Numbered from the stretch's first letter, positions 1 through 6,117 are shown. The stretch is DNA of 15,017 nucleotides from Candidatus Aminicenantes bacterium UBA2199 (GCA_002327965.1 DCVB01000065.1:1-15017); one strand, 5' to 3'. The notes: generated by a model from the letters alone, not told the origin. Made by a program: numbers and translations.

Positions 1-2
1 CC

Positions 3-233
3 TATATCCTGCTGATCGAGGGCGGCGCCCTGCCGCTGATCCGTGCCTTTGACCGCTCCCGGCCCGGGCCTCTTTTGCAGTATTGCCGCCGACTGGGGAT
101 CCAGGAGCGTTCGCTGGCCGTCATCGAACGTTATTCCCGCCGCTGCCTGGGTTTTTTACGCGGCTTTCCTCACTCGCCCTACCGGGATGCCCTGGAAGGC
201 CTGCTGGGTTTCATCCGCTACCGTGAGTACTGA
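3..233 (+). CDS. Probable polyprenyl (isoprenoid) diphosphate synthase, C-terminal fragment
   Basis: The frame is open from the window edge and ends at TGA 231-233, giving the last 76 residues of a longer protein. The fragment has a LPLIRAF segment near its start. It ends in SPYRDAL followed by GLLGFIRYREY. This resembles the end of trans-polyprenyl diphosphate synthases (IspB/heptaprenyl type), where a GK-x-TLPLI motif is followed by helices ending in a 'SPYRDAL..L..F...R' signature. These enzymes condense isopentenyl diphosphate onto allylic diphosphates to make quinone side chains or lipid carriers. The aspartate-rich catalytic motifs would lie upstream of the window and cannot be checked. 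The usual GK-x-T before LPLI is replaced by EGGA, so the protein may be divergent. The next gene starts inside its last codons, suggesting translational coupling. The family call is moderate and rests only on the C-terminal pattern. Confidence 0.5.
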   Translation, partial: YILLIEGGALPLIRAFDRSRPGPLLQYCRRLGIQERSLAVIERYSRRCLGFLRGFPHSPYRDALEGLLGFIRYREY

Positions 234-774
234 GAAGCGCTTGGAGATCGAGGTCAAGGTCCGCGTCGATTTCCTGCCACCCTGGCGCGACAAGCTGATC
301 GCCCTGGGAGCGAAGCTTGTCACGCCCCGGCAACTTGAGCACAACCGGGTTTTCGATACCTCCGACGGTTCGCTGAAAGGCCGGGGCGTCCTTCTGCGCC
401 TGCGGCGTCACGGCTCGTGCAACGTGCTGACCATGAAGACGCCGCCGCAGGAGCCCGGCACGATCTACAAGGTCCGCGACGAAACCGAGATCGTTGTCCC
501 CGACTTTGCCGTCATGGAAAAAATATTGCTCGGCATCGGTTTCCGCTCCTGCTTCAGGTATGAAAAATACCGCGAGGGCTTCCGTTTGGACGGAACGCAG
601 GTCCTGCTCGACGAGACGCCGATCGGTTGTTTCATCGAGATCGAGGGCTCGCCCCGGGCCATCGACCGGGTCGCCGCGCGTTTGGGTTTTTCCCGGGACG
701 ATTACATCCGCGATTCCTATCACCGGCTGTTCCTCCTGTCCGGCGGCTCGGGGGACATGGTGTTCGCTTCATGA
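223..774 (+). CDS. CYTH-domain protein (class IV adenylate cyclase CyaB / triphosphatase-like)
   Basis: This 183-residue protein begins at a GTG that overlaps the preceding stop by 11 bp. The start was chosen because the family's N-terminal ExExK signature (E8, E10, K12; sequence EIEVK) follows at once. A TTG at 241 is the alternative but would leave only two residues before the signature. Further CYTH features are the basic LLRLRR strand, the acidic DETEIVV segment, the YEKYRE stretch, and the paired acidic strands LLDETPIG and FIEIEG. CYTH proteins form a beta tunnel that binds triphosphates with divalent metal. Members are adenylate cyclases, thiamine triphosphatases or inorganic triphosphatases, and the sequence alone does not decide between them. 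The FIEIEG and SYHRLFL endings are closest to the CyaB-like group. The last codons overlap the next start as ATGA, so the two genes are probably translated together. The protein is cytoplasmic. Confidence 0.85.
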   Translation: MSTEKRLEIEVKVRVDFLPPWRDKLIALGAKLVTPRQLEHNRVFDTSDGSLKGRGVLLRLRRHGSCNVLTMKTPPQEPGTIYKVRDETEIVVPDFAVMEKILLGIGFRSCFRYEKYREGFRLDGTQVLLDETPIGCFIEIEGSPRAIDRVAARLGFSRDDYIRDSYHRLFLLSGGSGDMVFAS

Positions 775-1631
775 AGTTCTTCATCCTGGCCGGCGGCTAC
801 GGCAGGCGCGCCGAGCCGCTCTCGCTCGTCAAGCCGAAGCCCGCCTTTCCCTTCGACGGCGTGCCGCTGCTCGCCCGGATGCTCGGCCGGTTGCGCGGCC
901 TCGGCTGCGTTGAGGGGTTCGTCAACCTGCACCACCTCGGTGCCCAGGTGATGTCGGCTGCGGGTGACGGCTCGGGCATCCGCTTTTTCGAGGAAGCGGA
1001 GCTGAGCGGCAGCCGCGTGTTGACCCGGGCGCTGCCTTTCCTGAATGACGAGCTGCTGGCGGTCAACGGCGACACGTTCCTGGATATCCCCCTGGGGGAG
1101 ATGGCGCGCCGGGTGCGGGCTCCGGGGGTCGATGGAGTGCTGCTGGCGCGTTCGGACCGTTCCGGTCGCTATACCCGCCTGCTCTGTGACGGCGACCGTT
1201 TTCTTGCCAATGCCCCGCCGGCGCCCGAGGGCGAGGCGGCCTTGATGTATGCCGGGGCCGCCTTGTTCAAGAAGCGGACGGTGGCCCGGATTGATGAAAG
1301 CAATTTTTTTGCCAGCATCCGCCGCCAGGCCCTGAATTTCCAGGTTGTTCACTTTGACGGCGTCTGGCTGGATGTCGGCACGCCGTCCTCCTATTTCCAG
1401 GCCCATGGCGACTACCTGTCCCGGCGCGGCCGGGCGGGAGGCAATGGTTTTTCCCCCGGCGTCGAGGTGTCCCCTGCGGCGCGGGTGCAGCACTCGATCC
1501 TGTGGGAAAACACGCGCGTCGGACCGGGGGTGTCGCTCTCCTCGTGCATCGTCACCGGCGACCTGGCGCTGGAGAGCGGCGATCATTCCCGGCGGATCGT
1601 CAGCCGGCTGGGCGTTTTCCCGTTCGCCTGA
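771..1631 (+). CDS. Sugar-1-phosphate nucleotidyltransferase (NDP-sugar pyrophosphorylase family)
   Basis: This 286-residue protein starts at an ATG overlapping the previous TGA. The N-terminus carries the nucleotidyltransferase signature: LAGGYGRR (6-13), PLSLVKPKPAFP (16-27) and, near 98-104, VNGDTFL with the metal-binding aspartate D101. The sugar-binding side includes DGVWLDVGTPSSY. After about residue 240 comes a short segment with hexapeptide-like spacing (VEVSPAARVQHSILWE, then VGPGVSLSSCIVTGD), resembling the left-handed beta-helix tail of mannose-1-phosphate guanylyltransferase and glucose-1-phosphate thymidylyltransferase relatives. The reaction is NTP plus sugar-1-phosphate giving NDP-sugar plus pyrophosphate. 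Nucleotide and sugar specificity cannot be read from the sequence. The gmd and cupin genes 3 kb away make a GDP-mannose or deoxysugar role plausible, but that is inference. The GTR of many family members is GRR here. Confidence 0.88.
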   Translation: MKFFILAGGYGRRAEPLSLVKPKPAFPFDGVPLLARMLGRLRGLGCVEGFVNLHHLGAQVMSAAGDGSGIRFFEEAELSGSRVLTRALPFLNDELLAVNGDTFLDIPLGEMARRVRAPGVDGVLLARSDRSGRYTRLLCDGDRFLANAPPAPEGEAALMYAGAALFKKRTVARIDESNFFASIRRQALNFQVVHFDGVWLDVGTPSSYFQAHGDYLSRRGRAGGNGFSPGVEVSPAARVQHSILWENTRVGPGVSLSSCIVTGDLALESGDHSRRIVSRLGVFPFA

Positions 1632-1634
1632 ATC

Positions 1635-1672
1635 CCCGGCGAAATTTTTCCGCGCCCTTGTTTTTTGCCGGG
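1635..1672 (+). terminator. Possible weak hairpin after the nucleotidyltransferase gene
   Basis: CCCGGCGAAA (1635-1644) can pair with TTTTGCCGGG (1663-1672), a 10-bp stem with one G-T pair and an 18-nt loop. It lies 4 nt past the stop codon in the 71-bp gap before the GAF-like gene. No T-run follows, so it could be an attenuating or mRNA-stabilising hairpin rather than a strong terminator. A weak promoter-like pair also overlaps it (TTGTTT 1658-1663, TATCAT 1681-1686, 17-bp spacing). Its predicted transcript start would fall almost on the next ribosome site, so I do not list it separately. Confidence 0.3.
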
Positions 1673-1702
1673 AATCATATTATCATTACCCGGGAGCCAA
1701 CC

Positions 1703-2257
1703 ATGAAGGACATTAACCTGCTGATAGAGAAATTCAAGATGAACACCGCCGCCGGCCACTCGGAGACCGCCTTCAAGACGACTCTCAACGATATCGCCAA
1801 ATTCTACTGCGACAACTTCGATTTGCAGCCCGACGAAGTGGCCATCCTGCTCACCGACCGCGACAACACGGTCATGTCTTTCGCCTACCCCGAGCACCTG
1901 GTCAATGCCGGCATGATCCCCATCTCCTCTCCCGACGCCTTCGCCGCCCGGGTCTACAAGATGAACCGTGGCATGATCGAGAATAACTTCAACCAGATGA
2001 AGCACCTGCACCTTTTCGAATACATCAAGGGTCCCAGCGACAAGGTACGGCGCATCTGGAAGATGATGAGCGCCATCCTGCGCGCCGGGGACATGAAGTT
2101 CGGCATCATCGAGCTCTCGCGCAAGGGCGAGAGCCACGAAGACGCCGGCGAGGATTTCCAGCCGGAGAACATGGAGTTCCTCGAGGCGTCCATCGTGGAG
2201 ATCGCCCCCTACCTGCGCAAGGTGCTGCCCGACGATTTCCGGGGGAAGCTGTCGTGA
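1703..2257 (+). CDS. GAF-domain-like protein of unknown role
   Basis: This 184-residue cytoplasmic protein starts at an ATG preceded by CGGGAG with 6-nt spacing. Features of a single GAF fold are visible. They include an N-terminal helix region (KFYCDNFDLQPDEVAILLTD), a PISSPDAFAARVYKMNRGMIENN stretch in the position of the ligand-pocket segment, the LFEYIK strand, an MMSAILRAGD helix, and the closing FGIIELSRKG strand typical of GAF domains. The DFQPENMEFLEA helix follows. No catalytic, phosphoacceptor or DNA-binding domain is attached, so it is a stand-alone sensor or adaptor at most, and no ligand is suggested by the sequence. Its stop codon overlaps the pyrE start as GTGA, which indicates translational coupling. 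Whether it senses a nucleotide or pyrimidine intermediate is a guess from that coupling only. Confidence 0.75.
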   Translation: MKDINLLIEKFKMNTAAGHSETAFKTTLNDIAKFYCDNFDLQPDEVAILLTDRDNTVMSFAYPEHLVNAGMIPISSPDAFAARVYKMNRGMIENNFNQMKHLHLFEYIKGPSDKVRRIWKMMSAILRAGDMKFGIIELSRKGESHEDAGEDFQPENMEFLEASIVEIAPYLRKVLPDDFRGKLS

Positions 2258-2787
2258 GGGAGCGCCTGCGCGCCATCCTGCTGGAAAAATCGGTGTCGCG
2301 CGGCCGCGTGTTCACCCTGGCCTCGGGCAAGACCAGCGATTTTTACGTTGATGCCCGCGTCACCACCCTGGACGCCGAAGGGGCCGCCCTGTGCGGGGAC
2401 ATCTTTTTCCGGATGCTGGCCGAATACCCTGTCGATGCCGTCGGCGGCTATTCCATCGGCGCCGACCCGATCGTGGCCGCCATCGCCGTCATCAGCCACC
2501 AGCAGGGGCGGCCGCTGCCGGCTTTCATCATCCGCAAGGAGGAGAAGGCGCACGGCACGCGCAGGATGATCGAGGGCAATTTCAAATCCGGCATGCGCGT
2601 GGCGCTCTTCGACGACGTCATCACCTCGGGCGGGTCCATCATCAAGGGCATCCGCCAGGTCGAGGCCGAGGGCGGCCAGGTCGAGGTGGTCATGGCCGTC
2701 CTCGACCGCGAGGAGGGCGGGCGCGAGGCCATCGAGGCCAGCGGCTGCCCCTTCCGGCCCATCTTCACGAAAAGAGACCTGTTGTAG
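2254..2787 (+). CDS. pyrE: Orotate phosphoribosyltransferase
   Basis: This 177-residue enzyme converts orotate and PRPP to orotidine 5'-monophosphate in de novo pyrimidine synthesis. The GTG start overlaps the preceding TGA by 4 bp and is preceded by a G-rich CCGGGGG stretch. The sequence shows the expected order. SGKTSDFYVDAR (24-35) lies near the substrate site. GGYSIGADPIVAA is the segment before the flexible loop. RKEEKAHG (94-101) is the catalytic loop with lysines and histidine. LFDDVITSGGSI (118-129) is the PRPP-binding loop with D120 and D121. The length is near the short end of the PyrE range but all core motifs are present. No other pyrimidine gene is in the window, so the gene is separated from the rest of its pathway. 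A 91-bp gap containing an inverted-repeat element follows. Confidence 0.95.
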   Translation: MRERLRAILLEKSVSRGRVFTLASGKTSDFYVDARVTTLDAEGAALCGDIFFRMLAEYPVDAVGGYSIGADPIVAAIAVISHQQGRPLPAFIIRKEEKAHGTRRMIEGNFKSGMRVALFDDVITSGGSIIKGIRQVEAEGGQVEVVMAVLDREEGGREAIEASGCPFRPIFTKRDLL

Positions 2788-2800
2788 GAAAATTTGTTTC

Positions 2801-2867
2801 GCAGGAGCGACCGCCTGGTCGCACTTAGAAAGCGATATGCGAAATTCGGTGAGACCGCCCCTGCTAC
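2801..2867. repeat. Small inverted-repeat element between pyrE and the LOG gene
   Basis: The ends of this 67-bp segment are imperfect inverted repeats: GCAGGAGCG at 2801-2809 pairs with CGCCCCTGC at 2857-2865, with one mismatch. Inside it, GCGACC-GCCT-GGTCGC (2807-2822) is a perfect 6-bp hairpin with a 4-nt loop. It fills most of the gap between two genes that otherwise look co-directional. The look is that of REP/MITE-like intergenic elements built around GGGGCGGTC / GACCGCCCC palindromes. Whether it is repeated elsewhere in the genome cannot be tested from this window. Confidence 0.5.
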
Positions 2868-2878
2868 AAGGCAAGAAC

Positions 2879-3478
2879 ATGGAAATGAAGCTGAAGCGGA
2901 TCTGCGTATTCTGCGGCTCGAGCCCCGGCGCCCGGCCCGAGTACGCCCGGGCGGCCAGGGAGCTGGGCGCCCTGCTGGCGCGCCGCGGCATCGGACTGGT
3001 GTTCGGCGGGGGCAAGGTCGGCTTGATGGGCCAGCTGGCCCGGGCCGCCCTGGACGCCGGCGGCGAGGTGATCGGCGTCATTCCGCGCGATCTGTATGAA
3101 AGGAAGGTGGCGTTCAGCGGCTTGACCGACCTGCGGGTGGTGAACACGATGCACGAACGCAAAGCCATGATGGCCGAACTTGCCGATGGCTTCATGGCCC
3201 TGCCGGGCGGGCTGGGCACCCTGGAGGAAATATTTGAAATTTTGACCTGGGCCCAGCTGGGCATGCACCAGAAGCCTTGCGGGCTGATCGATATCGCGGG
3301 CTATTTCTCCTCCCTGCTGACGTTCCTCGATCAAGTGACGCGGGAGGGATTCATCGATGCCGGGCACCGCGCCACGATCCTTTCCGCCGAAACCCCCGGG
3401 GACCTGCTCCGTCAATTTGAAAACTACCAGCCCGTCGTCGCCGACAAGGCCGAATGGGCGCTGGGGCTGACGGATTAG
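2879..3478 (+). CDS. LOG-family protein (nucleoside 5'-monophosphate phosphoribohydrolase, TIGR00730-type)
   Basis: This 199-residue Rossmann-like protein starts at the ATG preceded by AAGG about 7 nt upstream. An in-frame ATG at 2837 lies inside the repeat element and lacks a ribosome site, so I prefer 2879. Residues 8-16 (ICVFCGSSP) begin the fold, FGGGKVGLMG follows at 42-51, and VIPRDL at 68-72. The family signature is present in both parts: MHERKAMM (91-98) and PGGLGTLEE (109-117). Known family members hydrolyse cytokinin riboside 5'-monophosphates or other nucleotide monophosphates to base and ribose 5-phosphate, or act on AMP. Position next to pyrE is consistent with nucleotide metabolism, but the natural substrate is not shown. 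The protein is cytoplasmic. The gene ends 5 bp before a strong terminator shared with the opposing phosphatase gene. Confidence 0.92.
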   Translation: MEMKLKRICVFCGSSPGARPEYARAARELGALLARRGIGLVFGGGKVGLMGQLARAALDAGGEVIGVIPRDLYERKVAFSGLTDLRVVNTMHERKAMMAELADGFMALPGGLGTLEEIFEILTWAQLGMHQKPCGLIDIAGYFSSLLTFLDQVTREGFIDAGHRATILSAETPGDLLRQFENYQPVVADKAEWALGLTD

Positions 3479-3483
3479 TAAAA

Positions 3484-3513
3484 AGAAGGGCGGTTCTCGA
3501 ACCGCCCTTCTTC
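3484..3513. terminator. Bidirectional rho-independent terminator
   Basis: AAGAAGGGCGGTT (3484-3496) and AACCGCCCTTCTT (3501-3513) form a perfect 13-bp stem with a CTCG loop. It lies between convergent genes. Read on the minus strand the stem is extended by a run of T (six A at 3480-3485 on the plus strand), which is a good terminator for the phosphatase operon. On the plus strand the tail CGTTGTGTTTC is weaker. Confidence 0.9.
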
Positions 3514-3526
3514 GTTGTGTTTCTAA

Positions 3527-4495
3527 TTAATTCTTCGCCGCCAATTCCGCGATGATCTCCAGCACGCGGCCGTGCACCGCGCCGTTGGTGGCCAGGATGC
3601 CGCGGTTGTCGCGCAGGGTCCTGCCGAAGGAAAAATCCAGCTTTTTGCCGTCGATGTCGCTGACCCGGCCACCGGCTTCCTCGACGATCAGGCTGCCGGC
3701 GGCGTGGTCCCAGATCTTTTCGCGATAGTCGGGGCTGGTGGGATGGGGGATGCGCAGGTAGATGTCGGCCGCCCCCGAGGCGACGATGCCGTACTTGACC
3801 TGGCTGTCCATCTGCTCGGGGGGGCTTGAGATCCGCAGGCGGCGGGATATTTCCAGCTGTGTATTTTTGTCGCTGTGCGATGATTCATAGCTTTCCACGA
3901 ATTTCATTTCCCTGGTGTCGCTGCGGGCCGATGCGTGGACCGGCTCGGCCTTGCCCCCGGAAGCGATCTTCCAGCTCCCCTGGCCGCGGATGGCCCAGAA
4001 CAGGGTGCCGCCGGGGCTCGTTCCCAGGTTGGGACAGCCGAGGATGCCCAGCTGGACCTGGCCGCCGCGGACCAGGGCCAGGGCGACGGCGAACTGTTCG
4101 CCGCGCAGGAAGCCCTTGGTGCCGTCGATGGGATCCAGCGTCCAGAACGTCTCTGCGGGCTCGTCCCCGCCCATGTCGATGAGGTCGCAGATCAGGGCTT
4201 CCATCATGTCGGGGTCGTAGCGCTGCAGGTAGTGGACGATCTTGGCCAGCACGCCGCGGTTCTCCGGTCGGCGGATGGCCAGCGAGTCCTCTTCGCCCAC
4301 GATGGAAACGCCGGGAAAGTGGAGGGAAAGAGCCTTGCAGACCAGGGCCTGGCTGGCGAAATCGGCGATGGTCACCGGGCTGCGGTCGCTCTTGGTCAGC
4401 GTATCCTTGCCGGTCAGGTCGGCCTGGATAGCCGCGGTCAGGGCCATGGCCTCACGGACGGCCCGCAGGCCGATCTCCTTCTCCTTTTCCAGCAT
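3527..4495 (-). CDS. 3'(2'),5'-bisphosphate nucleotidase, HAL2/SAL1-like (inositol monophosphatase superfamily)
   Basis: This 322-residue phosphatase has the lithium-sensitive magnesium-dependent motifs in order: SDRSPVTIADF (36-46), GEED (67-70), LDPIDGTKGFLRGEQFA (120-136) and IWDHAAG (261-267). DPIDGTKGFLRGEQ and the long insert between GEED and it are characteristic of the HAL2/SAL1 branch rather than of SuhB or short CysQ. Those enzymes convert 3'-phosphoadenosine 5'-phosphate (PAP) to AMP, removing a by-product of sulfotransferases and sulfate reduction. Some relatives also accept inositol polyphosphates. The start is supported by AAGGAG about 7 nt upstream. It is the last gene of the gmd-cupin unit, 41 bp after the cupin, and ends at the bidirectional terminator. 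No sulfotransferase or sulfate-assimilation gene is in the window, so the link to the sugar genes is unexplained. Confidence 0.85.
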   Translation of the reverse strand: MLEKEKEIGLRAVREAMALTAAIQADLTGKDTLTKSDRSPVTIADFASQALVCKALSLHFPGVSIVGEEDSLAIRRPENRGVLAKIVHYLQRYDPDMMEALICDLIDMGGDEPAETFWTLDPIDGTKGFLRGEQFAVALALVRGGQVQLGILGCPNLGTSPGGTLFWAIRGQGSWKIASGGKAEPVHASARSDTREMKFVESYESSHSDKNTQLEISRRLRISSPPEQMDSQVKYGIVASGAADIYLRIPHPTSPDYREKIWDHAAGSLIVEEAGGRVSDIDGKKLDFSFGRTLRDNRGILATNGAVHGRVLEIIAELAAKN

Positions 4496-4536
4496 GGTTC
4501 TCTCCTTGTTTCCGCTTGATTCCGGGAATAGCGATT

Positions 4537-4890
4537 TCAGCAGCGGTCGAAGTCGTCCTGGTAGCGGACGATATCGTCCTCGCCCAGGTAGGAACCGGTC
4601 TGCACCTCGACGAACACCAGCTCCGCCGCTCCCGGGTTCTCGATGCGGTGCCGGCTCCTTTTCGGGATGAAGACCGACTGGTGCGGAGCCAGGGCGACGG
4701 TCGTGTCATCGAGGGTGAACCGGGCCCGGCCCTGCAGCACCACCCAGTTCTCGGCGCGCTGCTCATGGCTCTGCAGCGACAGGCGCTTGCCCGGGGCGAC
4801 CATGATGCGCTTCACCTTGAGGCCGGGTTCCTCGTAGAGGATCTCGAACCAGCCCCAGGGGCGCTCTTCCTTGGTGTTGGCTTCATTCAC
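4537..4890 (-). CDS. Stand-alone cupin, mannose-6-phosphate isomerase type II domain
   Basis: This 117-residue single-domain cupin matches the C-terminal isomerase domain of bifunctional ManC/AlgA-type enzymes. It opens with RPWGWFEIL and has KVKRIMVAPGKRLSLQSH, with metal ligands expected at Q40, H42 and E47. It continues with RAENWVVLQG, then FIPKRSRHRIEN, with H81 as the last ligand. It closes with FVEVQTG and GEDDIVRYQDDF. The family interconverts fructose 6-phosphate and mannose 6-phosphate, the first step towards GDP-mannose. Here the nucleotidyltransferase half is absent, so the domain stands alone. It could be an active isomerase or a mannose-sugar binding/epimerising relative. The GTG start overlaps the gmd TGA as GTGA; no ATG in frame is better placed. 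Order and coupling with gmd support a role in GDP-mannose-derived sugar synthesis. Confidence 0.88.
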   Translation of the reverse strand: MNEANTKEERPWGWFEILYEEPGLKVKRIMVAPGKRLSLQSHEQRAENWVVLQGRARFTLDDTTVALAPHQSVFIPKRSRHRIENPGAAELVFVEVQTGSYLGEDDIVRYQDDFDRC

Positions 4891-5861
4891 AGGCGGTAAT
4901 CCTTTTTAAGCAATGCCAGGTCGGCGTCGACCATCATCCTGACCAGCTCGGCGAAATGGACCTTGGGCTGCCAGCCGAGAATCTTTTTGGCTTTGCCATA
5001 GTCGCCCATGAGCAGGTCGACCTCGGCCGGGCGAATGAATTTCCGGTCCAGAACCACGAAATCGCGGTAGTCGAGGCCGACATGAGAGAAGGCGATTTCC
5101 ACGAGTTCCTGCACCGAGTGCGTCTCGCCGCTGGCGATGACGAAGTCATCAGGCTTGTCCTGCTGCAGCATGAGCCAGATGGCCTCGACATAGTCCAGGG
5201 CGTAGCCCCAGTCGCGCTTTGCTTCCAGGTTGCCCAGGCGCAGCTCCTTCGCCAGCCCCAGCTTGATGCGGGCAGCGTTATAGGTCACCTTGCGGGTGAC
5301 GAACTCGATGCCCCGCCGTGGCGACTCGTGGTTGAACAGGATGCCCGAAGCGCCGAAGATCCCGTAGCTTTCGCGGTAATTGACCGTGATCCAGTGCCCG
5401 TACACCTTGGCCACGCCATAGGGGCTGCGCGGATGGAAGGGGGTCGTCTCCGTCTGCGGGATCTCCTTGACCATGCCAAACATCTCCGAGGAGGAGGCCT
5501 GGTAGAAGCGGATGCGCGGGTTGACGGCGCGGATGGCTTCGAGCATGCGCGTGACGCCGATGGCCGTGAACTCGGCGGTCAGTACGGGCTGGTCCCAGGA
5601 GGTGGGCACGAAGCTCATGGCGGCCAGGTTGTAGACCTCGTCGGGCTGCACCTCTTCGATGATCTTGCTGATCGAGTACTGGTCCAGCAGGTCGGCCTGG
5701 CGGATCTGGATGCGGTCCTTGATGTGCTCGATGCGGTCAAACTTCTCCATGCTGGAACGGCGGACCATGCCGTACACCTCATAACCCTTTTCCAGCAAAA
5801 GATCGGCCAGGTAGGAACCGTCCTGGCCGGTGACGCCGGTGATCAACGCTTTTTTGGCCAT
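4887..5861 (-). CDS. gmd: GDP-mannose 4,6-dehydratase
   Basis: This 324-residue short-chain dehydrogenase/reductase-type enzyme converts GDP-D-mannose to GDP-4-keto-6-deoxy-D-mannose, precursor of GDP-fucose, GDP-rhamnose and related surface sugars. The NADP-binding GVTGQDGSYL (9-18) is near the start, with VRRSS (33-37), NLAAMSFVPTSW (78-89), ASSSEMFG (122-129) and SPYGVAK (146-152). S124, E126, Y148 and K152 fit the catalytic S/T-E-Y-K set. FNHESPRRG and LGNLEAKRDWGYALDYVEA are GMD-specific. The ATG at 5861 is chosen because GAGGAG lies 6 nt upstream and the Rossmann strand starts straight after. An upstream in-frame extension to 5912 would run through the promoter. No fucose synthase (fcl) or reductase follows, so the end product is not determined. 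It is first in an operon with the cupin and the phosphatase. Confidence 0.96.
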   Translation of the reverse strand: MAKKALITGVTGQDGSYLADLLLEKGYEVYGMVRRSSMEKFDRIEHIKDRIQIRQADLLDQYSISKIIEEVQPDEVYNLAAMSFVPTSWDQPVLTAEFTAIGVTRMLEAIRAVNPRIRFYQASSSEMFGMVKEIPQTETTPFHPRSPYGVAKVYGHWITVNYRESYGIFGASGILFNHESPRRGIEFVTRKVTYNAARIKLGLAKELRLGNLEAKRDWGYALDYVEAIWLMLQQDKPDDFVIASGETHSVQELVEIAFSHVGLDYRDFVVLDRKFIRPAEVDLLMGDYGKAKKILGWQPKVHFAELVRMMVDADLALLKKDYRL

Positions 5862-5883
5862 AATCGCTCCTCTGTAGGTGTCC

Positions 5884-5912
5884 ATTGTAGCCGAATCCAG
5901 ACGAGCCGTCAA
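5884..5912 (-). promoter_or_regulatory. Sigma70-type promoter for the gmd operon
   Basis: On the minus strand TTGACG (5907-5912) is followed after exactly 17 bp by TACAAT (5884-5889). Transcription would start near 5877, about 15 nt before the gmd ATG and just upstream of its GAGGAG ribosome site, giving a short leader. Both hexamers match the consensus at five of six positions. Confidence 0.75.
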
Positions 5913-5934
5913 TCTTTGCTACGGACCGGTACAA

Positions 5935-6058
5935 AGGGAAGAGAGAGGGAAGAATGAGGGAAGAAAGAGGGAGGAGAAAGTGGGAATAGCCCCTTCGGGA
6001 ACTCTTTCCCACTCTGTCTTTCCCTCTGCCCTTCCCTCTCTCTTCCCTGTTCTTCCCT
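5935..6058. repeat. Inverted array of purine-rich 11-mers
   Basis: The left arm is a tandem array on the plus strand: GGGAAGAGAGA (5936-5946), GGGAAGAATGA (5947-5957), GGGAAGAAAGA (5958-5968), then GGGAGGAGAAAGT (5969-5981) and GGGAATAG (5982-5989). The right arm (about 6002-6058) is the same kind of array in reverse complement, with 10-14-bp units each beginning GGGAA. The outer arms share a perfect 18-bp inverted repeat (5935-5952 with 6031-6048), and AGTGGGAA at 5979-5986 pairs with 6006-6013. The centre holds CCCCTTCGGG, a possible TTCG-loop tip. All purines on one strand of each arm and pairing between arms allow a long hairpin or cruciform. It lies between the gmd promoter and the promoter of the 63-codon gene. 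The frame is not coding-like. Confidence 0.85.
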
Positions 6059-6088
6059 GAGATCAAAATGGCACGGATACCGCTCGAT

Positions 6089-6117
6089 TTGAAAACTGGT
6101 TCTGGAAGTTTTATAAT
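6089..6117 (+). promoter_or_regulatory. Near-consensus sigma70 promoter for the 63-codon gene
   Basis: TTGAAA (6089-6094) and a perfect TATAAT (6112-6117) are separated by exactly 17 bp. Transcription would begin near 6124, about 11 nt before the ATG at 6135, so the mRNA would be almost leaderless. It is one of the best promoter matches in the window and supports the small gene being real. Confidence 0.8.

Noticed and set aside
627..770. Upstream extension of the nucleotidyltransferase to 627
   Set aside because: It would overlap the CYTH gene by about 150 bp out of frame. The nucleotidyltransferase fold begins at the ATG at 771, where the usual stop-start overlap occurs.
4956..5957. Open frame of 333 codons opposite gmd
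   Set aside because: It runs through the gmd promoter and coding region in antisense; the gmd motifs are unambiguous, so this is a shadow frame.
5878..6060. 60-codon open frame through the purine-rich array
   Set aside because: The protein is a low-complexity Glu/Arg/Gly translation of the tandem repeat with no ribosome site; the DNA repeat structure explains it.
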